Shown here in pieces: positions 1 through 12,100 of a stretch of 33,688 nucleotides of DNA. Under the pieces are notes generated by a model, which did no database searches, had not been told where the DNA came from, and saw nothing but the letters and a program-made list of their open reading frames with translations. The stretch's first letter is position 1. The number at the start of each line of letters is the position of its first letter. The DNA lies in the NCBI GenBank assembly GCA_021732565.1, contig JAKFUT010000093.1, forward strand, positions 1 to 33,688, given 5' to 3'. A program made the position numbers and the translations under genes. This DNA comes from Candidatus Obscuribacterales bacterium (lineage in GTDB: Bacteria > Cyanobacteriota > Vampirovibrionia > Obscuribacterales > Obscuribacteraceae).

Positions 1-102
1 TTCCACCACCGCTCAAGCCCGACCTTCCACCACCGCTCAAGCCCGACCTTCCACCACCGCTCAAGCCCGACCTTCCACCTACGCTCAAGCCCGACCTTCC
101 AC
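1..102 (+). repeat. 24-bp tandem repeat encoding a Pro-rich octapeptide
   Basis: Four full head-to-tail copies of a 24-base unit occupy bases 1-96, followed by a partial copy to about 102. Copies 1-3 are identical and copy 4 has a CCACCG to CCTACG change. The unit is a multiple of three and, in the frame of the downstream giant gene, encodes L-P-P-P-L-K-P-D; copy 4 reads L-P-P-T-L-K-P-D. It is therefore a coding repeat, probably an extended proline-rich linker or stalk. It may continue to the left of the window. Confidence 0.9.
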
Positions 103-3100
103 GCGCTGTTCCCCCAGCCATCGTGCCAATCATGGAACGATCGGGTCCGCTCTCCATACAAGACCAGACCACTCTTGCCACTACAATTCGCGAGAATGCT
201 CAATTCGCAAGGCAGGGCTTGGAATTACTCGGAAGAAGTCTGCAACCCGCCGCCTCTCGTGCGGAGCAAATTAGCGCCGGTGTTCGCCACCTTGGTGCAA
301 TGGCCGAGCAGCCCGGTGCTCCGGGAGAGGCAGCATTACGCGCACTGGTTCAGCTTGTACTTCGTAATCTGAACAGTGATGATGAAGCCCTTTACGAACT
401 TTGTACGACCGCCAACGAGGCTGTGGCGTCAGCTTCTTCACACCACGCCCCGGCCATAATAGCCGAGCTTCGGGCAGGGTTCCAACTCAACACCGCCGAC
501 GGTATCAACCGATTAGCCGAAGCGGGTGGCCGAAGCGGGCTACAAGAATCTGTTGTTTCTCTATTGCGGGAGACACTCCAGACCAACAACGTCCAACCGG
601 AATCCGAAGCGCAAACCGAACGTCGGCAAGCTGCTCTACGAGGGCTGCTTGCCAACGGCTTCAACAACGTTGCCGGCATCAATGAACTCGCTCGATTAGT
701 CGGTCAAATTCCGCATACCCTGATGGGTCAACTCACTGAACCATCGTTCAACCTTTCGCCCGAACTGAGAGGGCATCTCATTGAAGGGCTTGTTGGAAAT
801 ACGCGAGTGTCCGCGTCTCCCACAGATCGCGCTCAGGCGCTCGAGCATCTCTCTCGTTTCGCTCAGTATTTGCCGACCTCATTTATACAACGATTGCCGG
901 AGATAGCGTCCACCGCCGGTAATTCCAACGAACGCCCACGGATTCTTGCCGCAGTTGCGCAGATCGGCGATCGACTGTTGCAAACAACAGATGCTGCACA
1001 GCAAACTCGAGGACTGCAAATTCTTGATGCAGCAACCGCGTCTGGATTCCGGCCCGCAGCGCCCGTACAAGAGCAAGCCGTGCGATTACTGCGATCGGAA
1101 GATGCTGCTACCGCAGCGGCGGCAACTACTTTTCTCCTACGTTTGGCGCGAACAACTCCTCAGCAGTCAGATTCCATCGTCAGACCTCTGGCGCAAGCGG
1201 CTCGAACAAATGAGAATACACGATCGGTATTAGCTACTGCAGCGGCCGATAACGCTCCCACAAGCGCACTTCCTCGTCAGATTTTACGCACCATTGGCAC
1301 AGAAAGCGCCGAATCGGCCCGCTCGGTGACTGCGGCGCTAATGGATGCCACCAGAACCGGTACTACTGTAAACAGAACTGAGCTCATTGCTCAAATTCAA
1401 ACGGTGGCTGAACGCCACCCTGCTGCAGTGGCACAAGAACTCGGACGCCGTCCGCGAGCTGAAGTTACAGACGTTCTCGTGCAACTTTGTTGCTCAGAGA
1501 ATCAGCAGCTTCGCGACGTCGCGCGTCAGTCTCTGATGGGTTTGGGAACCAATGATGCCAATCGCCAGTCGATCATAATCGCCCTGGGCGAACGCTATCG
1601 GACAGGCGGATCCGAGCATCTTGTTGCAATTATCGGGGCGATGGCTACGGGCAGCAGAGAAGCAGACCCGTCAACAAGCAGGGAAGCGGTAATAGCCCGG
1701 CTGACCGCCGTCGCGGAGAGGAATCCAACGGCGATGCAGGCGCTAGCTTGCCTCAGTCAACGCAATAACGAAACCGGAGTTGAGGCGGCGCGATCCCTTC
1801 AGCAGTTAGCCCAACGAAATCGCGAAGTCTTTGACTCAGTACTGGCCAGCACTCAAAGCCGACTGCAAAACACCAGTGGCAACCTCAGCTCTCCGCTATT
1901 GAATCTGTGGTCAAATTTAGTTACAACCCAATTCAGTAATCCGCTTGCAAACGATGCTCAATCAGAACAGCGCTTAGCCACAGCGATTGAAGCCACCCGC
2001 CAGTGGCCGCCAGCCGAACGCTCAACATTCTTTCCTCTGATGGGCAGATTCGCAGCAGGCGATGCAGGTGAACATGCGGCTTTGGTTGCATCGGGCACCA
2101 TTCCCCAACTCTGGCGGCACAATGTCACAGGCAGCAGGGCAACGGAACTACGTTCACTCTTAATGGAGAGCCTTGGTAACAGTTATACAACGCACGGAGA
2201 CCGCCACTCTCTCCTGCAAACCATGGGCAATTTAGGGGGTGTCGCCTCCGCCAGTTGGTTTGCCGATACATTGCAGAGACAGTTGCAGCCCGTGGCTGGT
2301 GAAACAGCTGTTCAACAGACCCGCCGCCTTGAATCAGCAGCGCGTGTGCTAAATGGCTTGCTGGTTGCAAACTCTGAACAACCGATGAGCCAATCAGCTA
2401 TTCAGCAACTACTGGCGACACCCGAATCACGAGCAGCCTTTCAAGGAGCCGCCACCTCTTTGGCCAGATGCGCAAACGAACTCTGGCAAGCCGGTACAAC
2501 ACCCGCTGATGTTCAAGCATTAACAGCTCTTGCTACAAGAATTCAAGCCGACAGAAATCTCGACACTATTCGCAGACCGCTCACAACATTGTTGGAAAAT
2601 TCCCTTATGGGAATTATGCTGCGATCGACCAATGAAGCAGCACAAGGTCAAGCTTACGAGTTCCTCCGCAGTCGCTCCAACATAGACGGCCCGTCGATGG
2701 AAGCGTATGCCAGACAACGGTTGGCGAGGCATCCTGAAGATACGGCTTTTCTCAACCAGGTGAGACCACTTACCACAAGCTTCGATCCGCCGGCGCAATT
2801 AGTGGAACACCTGATGGCACGTGCTGGTCAGCAAGAACACAGCAGAGAGGCAACGGGCTTACTCGTGAGTCTGATCGAACGGGCTCCGGAAACAGAAGGT
2901 ATCGCCATAGCTGCTCGACTACGAGACCTGGCTACGAACAGCCCCGCCGCGCTCAACTCGCTTGCCGAACATTTATCAACCGTCAACAGAGAAGGACAAC
3001 CAGGCGAACGAAGAGATCGACTGATTCTGCAAGAGATTGCCGCGACAAGCCCGCAACAGGCAGAACGAGTGTTGAGAGCTGTAATTCAGGCAGCACAGCG

Positions 3101-6100
3101 GCAGGACACATCCATCCCCGCCACCACCAATCCTTCTCTTCGAGCTGAACTCGTTCGGCTTGTTGAAAGATTTCCTGATGTCGGTGCTCGTCTTCTCGGC
3201 GAGTCAGCTGCCAGTCATCGCGTTGCACTGGATGCACTAACGGACTTGAGCAATAGCGAAAACCAGGCAGTGAGTGCCGCCGCCCGAGCCGAACTGCCCC
3301 GGGTGCAGCAATCGCTTACTGACAGGTCGAATGACCAAACGATACCCCCTACCGCCGAATCTCGTCTTCAGTTACTGAGATCACTGGTGCGCACTGCCGG
3401 TCTAACCGGTTCTGCACCACCAGAGGTGCTCGATCAATTGTGCCGAACGCATCCTGATTGCCTGAGGGAACAAGCTCGCATCCTGGCTGCAGCCAGAATA
3501 CAGCCAAGTGATCACGGGGTCATTTCGGGTGTATTCGATCGTCTTTCTACAGGTCCCTCTGCTGCGCAATCCAGGCAGCAAGTCCTGGAGGCGCTACTGA
3601 CCACCTGCAGTGAGCTTCCTCCCAACGAACGAGAAGGACGAGCTCGTTTGCTTAGCGAAATTGCTCGACTGACAGCGGCCGATGGCAGCGGACAAACAGT
3701 GAGATTGCTTGAGGAACAAGCCAGGGGCTCAGGAGCAGGTTCTCGTGTAGCTCTCATGGCAATTTGTGAAGCTGCGGCCATGCATCAAACCCTCACCGGC
3801 CCGCCCCGGCCGAATACCGAAGGCGCAAGAGCAGCCTATGAAGCCGTCGGTAGACTACTTGGTGATCGGTCCACCGGCGCGCAGAACGCGCCACTACAAT
3901 CGGTGCAGAATCTGTTTGCGGAAGCCAGACGAAACTCACCTGAAGCGCAGAATGCTCTTTTTCGGCTGGCTAACGGGGGCTGTCGCGAAGCAGTAACCCG
4001 GGAATTTGTTCGCGGGTATACTGCACAAGATTCGGACAGCCTACGATTCATCACCGCAATTATCAGGCAAGAAGATACTCTGCCCCCAATTGCTCGTACA
4101 CCTCAACGGGCAGCGGCACAATATCAGGAAGCGGTAACCCTGCTGGGACAACAACTGCACAATGATTTTGTAACCGGCACCGCCGCCGGGGAAGCTAATC
4201 AGCAACAGACACAATCACGTCAACGCGCTGGAGCAATTACAGATCTATTGGCTTTGAACGCCGCCGCTTCCGGATCAAGGGCACAGGCAGCGGCCGGCGC
4301 ACTCATGACCGACGCCACGGGAGATCCCCTCTGGAGGGCAGTTGGCGGTCAGTATCAAATAAACTTCCAGCCGGACGAAGCCCGGCGACGATTCGGTCTG
4401 GCACAAACCCAGATTCAGACCAGCATAACGGCTTTGCTGGCGGAACGAAACTTGTCTCCTGAGCAAGCACGGTATCTGATAAATATGTGTGCTCATTCTC
4501 GAGCTTACTTGCAGGCCTCGTTTGACGAACAGCGATCAGTTTGGGGAATACATGCTCCTTATCGCCACCAGGAAATACCGGAACAATCAGCCAGGTTGCT
4601 GGCCACAGCCCGAAATGGCGGAGTGCCCGAAATCATTTATTCATGTTTATCTTCCGGAACGGCAGGAGAGCAGGCCAGGGCGGCACTGGCGCAGCTGCCC
4701 GCTCGTTGCGATGCTCAAACCACAACGCTAGCAAGGCAAACCGTCGCCGCCATTCAATCACGTGAGTCGGCAACATTGGAGCCGGCACTGAGCTTGATGA
4801 ACCTAAACCGATTGACGCGGTTCGCCTTGTCCAATGAAAGCGAGGGCGGCCCGACCACGGCAGAACGAAGACAAATTCTCCAAAGCCTGATGGCCGCCAG
4901 CGGCAATGGCGAGCTAAACCCTGCAGCTCGCCAGCGTGCTCTTGAAGCCACCAGAGCCATCGTGGCCAACGACTGCGAACACAATCGAAACGCAGCTACT
5001 TCACCTGCGGTCTTGATGGAAATGGCTGGAGCAGGCAATGTGCAAGCCCGGCAACTGCTTTATTCGTTGGCATCGGGGCAAATAGGCACATCGGAAACCA
5101 GTACTCGAATAAGCACGGCATTGCTGGGCCAATGCCGAAACAATGAATCTTTTCGCAACACGGTTCTGCGCGAGCTCATGGCTCCTGAGTACAGTGGAAG
5201 TGCACGCCTCCCGCTGATTGTGTCCTTGTTGGGCGGCTCGCAACAGATTCCATCAATGAGAGAGGCATCCAGCCAACTGGTCACTCTTGCACGAGATGGA
5301 AATGCACTGGCGATGACACTGCTGATGTCCACGGCACTTCGCCCTGAGCAACGGTTCCAAACGATAGATTCCGGATCGCCCAGTGCCCAGATGCGCCTCC
5401 AGTCAGCGCAAGAAGCATACGCCATGGCTGGAATCCGCCCTCCGGCGCAGATAGAGCGAATGGAAGACCTGGGGCTCGGCAACTTGCTTACTCGCTTGAC
5501 CGCCATGGTGGAAACCGACCCGGCAGCAGCATATCAAGGACTGCGGTTCCTGGGACGCTGCCAGGAACTGCCCCGGCAGTGGCGTGACCGTGCGATGGCG
5601 GCGATGGTGTCGGCACGAGCCCCCGCTGGTGCCTCCCGTTGGGATGGGGGTGACAATCGAGGTCCAGATGAACTGGCGGTGACCGTCCTTGCCACACTGG
5701 GTGGTCGTGGCAGCCAGGAGCACATTGCTACTCTGGCTCGAGGAGTAGACGTCAACATGCACATATGCCCGCAAAATACTACGCCGCTTGCACATATCAT
5801 TAGCGAAGTGGGTCAGCGGGCTACAGCAGGCACATGGGACTCATCACGCGAAAATGAGGTGCGAGCACTCATTTATTTGGCTAATTCACGACTTCACATA
5901 ACATCGGACCAGTGGGCCGCGGACTCCGGGCTCCAACGAGTTGCACAAGGTCCCCATGCAGATCAGGTGCGCCGGATTCTGCAAGAGGAAGCGAGCCGAG
6001 GCAATGATGCTGCAGCCAGAACATTGGGTTCGATTCACTCCGGCATTTCCCGCGAAACAGCAGTTAATGAACTTGGACGAATGCTGCGCGTTTCGTTCAG

Positions 6101-9100
6101 CGGACAATCGCAGCCGGAAGGGAGAGCAGAAGGCATTCAGAGGGAAATTTCAGTTCGAGCTTCACGAGGTGATGCCGACTCTATTCGGTTGCTAACCACT
6201 CTGGCAACGGGCCCTGGCGCAGCACCTGAGCTGCGAACGTGGGCAACAGCACAACTTCGCAATATTATCGAGCAGGGTCAGCCTACTGCAATACCACTAG
6301 TTGCATCCCCGCTTTCAGGCTTAGCGTCTGGAGCATTGAACGCAACTCGCGCTGTTCTAACCGCCTCAACCAACGCAGCGGCAACTACGGTGGTGCGAGA
6401 CTCTATTCTAAACGCCTCGAGAATAGATCAAAATAATCCTCCGAATCCTGCCGCATTCGCCCTCCTCGCTTCTCTGTCGGCACGCCTCCCGCAAGATGCA
6501 ACTTTAAGGCAAGCAGTCGCAGATGGATACCAGACATTAACCTCTGCCCGCGATGGGCAAACGCCTGAGGTACTGCGTCAGAATCGTTTGACCGCAGCGC
6601 TAACGTTACTGACGAACCCACAGCTGCTTACTGCTGAAACTAGCAGATCACTGGTGGCAAATATGACACCGGAGTTAGCCCGGGCACTGCCGGTGGTGCT
6701 CAGACAACAAGAAGGAACCGATTCGGCCAACTCGCCTGTACGCCAACTTCTTTCTGCTCTGCGCGAAACGTCGGCAGCCCCGCCACCGACTGCCGATGTT
6801 GGAGCACTGGCAACAACATGGAGCAATATGTCTCGCTTGATCACACCACGCGACATTGACCTGCTTACGGGTCTGCGTAATCACTCCAATACCGATGCAC
6901 AACGTTCCACCATCGATGCTGCAATTTGCTCAGTAATAACAACCTCATCTAATCGTGAAACAACGACAGCCGCACTGCGTGCTTTCCAGCAGGCACCAGC
7001 CTGGTCGGCACTACCGGCCGGGCAACAAGATGCCTTGAGAGACTTTGCATCTACTGGCAGAACTGGCGATCTACAAGCATTGCGTCAGGTCTGTGATACC
7101 GTATTAGGTGCCGGCAACGGATACCCGCTAGCTGTATTTCTAAGGCAACTTGGAGTTCCGCATGGAACACCGGACCTGGAAGTCTGCAACGTGGCAGAAC
7201 GCATAATGGCACGCACCGGTCCGGGAAGCATGCGTTCGATGGAAAATTGGGCGATGCCGGTATTAGAATCCGCCAATTTAGCCTGGCAATACGGGCGGGT
7301 ACAACGCCATGCTAATCCCTCTGCAGATGTTCAGCAGCTGGTAACACAATTGCAGTCATATCCAAACCGCGAACAGTTTCTTGCGGCCGTAATGCAAGAT
7401 CTCGCCAATGGCAGGCTGGATCCGTCTCGTCAATTCCTCGCTACCTTTCCGGAACGCTTCCGCGATTCGGCCCGGGACCTGCGACGCAACATCAGCGGGA
7501 ACACTGAAGAGCTGACAACGATACAAAGAGATATTGCCGGAGCAACAGGACTCTCTGCAAGCGTAGGAAGATACCAGCAAGCACTCGCAGCGATGGAAAG
7601 AGTCAACCGCCCGTGGGAGGGACGTGAAGCTCCCCCGGCCAACCATGGTGAATTTGCAAGGGCTCAACTGGACGCAGCCCGAACCGAGCTTCTCGGACGG
7701 CTTCCTGCCGCCATGAATCTAACCCCGCAATTGGAAGCAATGACTGGAGCACGTGGACGCGTTACTGAACTGCAGACGGAAGAGCGCCAGCGAGAATTGA
7801 CGGAAGCGCAAGCTCAATATCGGTTGTTGGTGGCATCCGGTCGCCAGACCGAGGCAGACATACTGATGTTTCGCCTGGCCGGGCAGGGATCGCCACTGCC
7901 TGAAGCAATGTCGCATCAGTTCAATCAGGCATGGAGTCGCCTCCAACAACAAGGTCTGGCGCCCGATCGCATCACGCCAGTCTTCAATGGTAATCCCGAA
8001 CAAAACTTCAGCCGAGCCCTGGAGATGCTTCGGCACCTTGAAGTAAACAACAACCTCAACAACCGCTCACCCGAAGCTCGCTCCTTACACCTTGCCGCAA
8101 TTCAGGCTGCAGCAGACAGCTCGGTGGCACAGATCATGCATCATCCACATGTAGAGAATATGGCAGGAAGAACGCAAGAACTTGCCTTGCGTTTGGCCAA
8201 CCTCAACCAGTTGATGGAACTTGGTGCATCATGTGCTCCGATAAGAGACCAGATTAGACCACATCTTGAACAACAGGTACGAGGTCTAGTTGCTCACTTG
8301 AACAGCCCGGAAATGCAGCAAGCCGCGCAGCAATTAGGCACGGTAGTGGCGCAATTGCGAACGGAGCGTGACCAACTTGCCGAAGGTAGCCCGGGACGGC
8401 AAAGACTTGATCAAGTCATTCGTGGAATGGAAAGCTACCTGGATGTATTCCGGCAGGGCAGCCCTATCCGCAGTCAGTTAGACGAACTTGCCGAAGGGAT
8501 ACAGAACGGACGGCTGGAAGAACCAGCCTTCTGGCAACGAGCGCTCTCTACACTTGCGCATGTGGTGGCAACCACCGCAGCCTTTGCGCTATCCACCACT
8601 CTCTCTGCGCTGGCAGGACCAGCCGCACCGCTAGTCTGGACGCTACTGACCCCCGCGCTCACCACAGCGGCTCGCCACCTGACGCAGGAGGGTTTGCATG
8701 CAGCCGGTTTGGAACGCAGAGGGTCAGCACTCGGCGACATGTTTTGGGGACGCACATTTTACGACCGTAATACCGGCACCTACAGAGAAGGATCTTTGAA
8801 CGAGCGCGGTCAATTTATGGATGGCGCCGGTGTCTGGAGCCACGTCGGCGGGGAATACATGCATGATCTCGATATGAATTTGAGATTCGCTGGCACAGGT
8901 CGCTTGTTTCGCGGCTTAGGCTCCGCCACCGCCGGCGGTTCATTCGTTGCCGGAGCGACTAGAAGCGAACATGCCGCCGCGACTTCTCTCTGGCGAACAT
9001 TCCGCTCGGAATTCAACACCCGTGCGGTGGGGGTTGGGCTCGGTCTTGGCGCGCCTGACTTGTTTGAAATACCACACCTTGGCGAAGCCGCAGGATACAT

Positions 9101-12100
9101 GCTCTCTGCCTGGCACGGTTACCGCGGGGGGCGTGCCAATCCCCGTCACACATTTGAAACGGCCACCCGCCAGCTGGAACTAACGCCCGCACAGCGACAG
9201 CAGTATCAAGAGCGATTGAACACCTGGGAACCGCAGGAACGCAATGCTGCAGTCGACGCTCTCGGGCGCATACCGCAGGGAACCAGACCGGCAATGATTG
9301 AGTTCATTGCCAATATGTCGCCGGAACTGCGCGCGGCGCAAGCACACGTTCCCGATGCTGCAACCAGAGCCGGTTTCCTCACCCGTATGCAGGAAATGGC
9401 GCCCCTGCCTCGAGAGCAGATGATTGAACGGATGAGGCAGACGCCTGAATTGGCAACGGTAATCGGGCGCCTCTCCAACGCCCGGGCAGTTGAGAATCTG
9501 ATCGCCGCGGTAAACGGTCCCGATGGCGTGCGGCAACCATTGGTCAGACAGTTGGCAACTGCGCCACCAGAATTGGTGGCAGCCTTGTGCGAGATTTCCA
9601 ATGCCACCATTCGTAATCGGGTAGTTGAGACGCTAACTGAATCGCTCACAACCAATAACTTCAACACAAACTATGAACGCTCCATCGGCCGGCTGCCCAT
9701 CGAGCAACAACGTATCCTCCTGGAGAACATAGGTCAGCTACAGCCCGCCCGAGCTGCCAATCAGGTGCTCACAGACATCACTTCCTCCAGGACCGGCCGG
9801 CAGTTTGCCGAGTCGCTATCGATCATCCCCGAATCAAGCAGTCGTCAGGCACTATTGAACTCGCTGGCCGCGATGGAAGCACCACAGCGAACGCAACTGA
9901 TAAGTTCGCTATCGAGCGGAGATGATGCCACCAGTCGGGCCATTGTATTGCGCCAGATCGGACTGATGCCGGCCGCACCACGGGAGGTGATTCTGAGCAA
10001 CATGGCCACGGACGGACGGATAGCGACAAGAGCACTCCAGGGACTTTCTCATCTAAGCGATGTTCAAGGACCCGGTGGTACTTCTCCGCTTCAAATCGCC
10101 CTGGAGACCCTGGCTCATACCGGTCAACAGAGCAGCAGGCAAAGGTTGATGACCATGTTCGCCGACCTGCCGCCAGCTCACCTGGAACACCTGACACAAG
10201 CTGCTTCACTCAGCGGTGATGGCACCCGCGCAAGGACATTCCTTGAACAGATTGCCCAACTGCCATCTACTGAACAAGTGCGTCTTGCCGAAATTATACG
10301 CTCGCAAGGCACCCAAGCAGCAACACCTGCGGACCGGGCGCTTTTCAATCATCGCGTTGAGGAAACGGTCAGACAGATGTCGGCTGAAGGCAGCGGATCG
10401 CAAGCAACACGCAATCGAGATCGCATTCTCGAACGACTGGAACGCAACCAGCCATTAGGGGAGAGCGCCGCTGCGCCCACCAGACCGGCAGGTCCTTATC
10501 AGATGACTCCTGGCGAAACTGCAGTCCTCAGCAACATTCCAGAAGGGGCCGCTAGAGATGCCGCACGCAGAGCGCTAGAACGACTTGCACCGATGCAGCA
10601 AGACCTTGTTCGTGCTTTCGCGGATATAGCCGACAATCAAGTATCTGCCCGAGTAGTGGAAGCATTTGCTCAGCTTCCCGCCGATGTCCAGCGACTCTTG
10701 CCCCATTGCCTTGAGGGCGTGCCTCACAGGGGTATCGCGTGCGCTCAGCTACTGGAAGCACTGCAGATAATACCGGAGCCGCAGCGTCGCGCTGATGCAG
10801 TGCGGTTGCTGGCAAATTTAGAACCATCCACGCGTTCGCAATTCATCGACATCTTCAATTCCCAAACAACGGGGCCGATCGTAGAATTTCTTACCTCCAC
10901 GGCAGATCCGGCGGGACAGCGAGCCCTGGCCCAAAGCTATCTCAGTTGGAACTCCTCCGAGCGAACAGCTCTTCTAAATCGAGCCTTGCAGCTTAGCCCG
11001 CAGGCTAGAGCACAGGCTGCACTAGCAAACTGGAGCGATATGCCACCGCCTCTGGTGCAGATGCGACGCAACGAGGCGCTAACTCGCCCACCGAACGAAC
11101 AGGTCTTCCCTCAGCTCGGTAGAGAGCAACTCCAAACACTAGACCGCATCTACACTGAGTTGCCACTAGCACAACGAGCAAATTTACCACTGCTAGTGGA
11201 ATCGCTGGCGCGCGAGACTACTCCCGCAGCTCGCAATCAGCTTCTTCAGCGATTCAGTGAACTTCCGCCGGAGATCCGGAATTCGATTTTGTCGACAGGA
11301 CGACAGCTCGACCACAACCAGACACACCAATACATCAGAATGTGGGCGAACGAACTTCGCACCGGTTCCACTGAAGAAATCAGTCATGTGACCGGCCGTA
11401 TCCATGATGCACTGGAGGAGTTGGCACCGAGAGCACGTCTGCGCGTAGTGCAGGAGCTATTGCGACTACCGGAAACCGAGCGGATACAACTATTAAACTC
11501 CGCTGCTAACCAATTGAGCTCAGCCGAGTTCCTCTATAACCAGGTGCTTAACGCGCCCCACCGAGCGGCCTTCGAGCAAACGTTCGGCGCAGAGAATGTG
11601 AGAAGGTTGGCGCAGGATCTTGGACCGGAGCTGGCGCAACGTTATGATTTGCCCGAGCTACAGCGACGTCGCCAAGCTGTGGAGCCGGCGATACGGGCCG
11701 AGGCCGAATGCAATGCGGAGATCAGAACGGCGATGAACGCAACTGGTCGCACAAGATCAGACATCGAAACATTGATGAGCTCCAATGATCCCGCGTGCCC
11801 CGAGAACGTGCGGGCTGCCTATGCGCGACAACAAGCGATGCAAGAGCAATATAGAGAAGGGCTTGCGACCTACAGAAGTGCACTGGAATCAGCGCAACCC
11901 CATATTCAAAATGCAGTCACACATCTTATGGGACCGGGTGTGCAAGTAGAGGTGGTGCCACCGGGACAAATGTCGTCCGAGGGATCGTACGCCTGGCACA
12001 CTGGTCGTCTTCGTATCTCAGGTGATGTGCTTCTGGATCCGGTTATGCTGGCGGAGATAACCAGCCACGAACTGGGACATCATATGCAGGCAACTCAGGT

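Noticed and set aside
1..102. CRISPR array at the left edge
   Set aside because: The 24-bp units are directly adjacent with no spacers and are in frame with a gene, so this is a coding tandem repeat.
123..125. GTG at 123 as the start of the giant gene
   Set aside because: There is no ribosome site upstream, and the frame stays open with a coding repeat back to the window edge.
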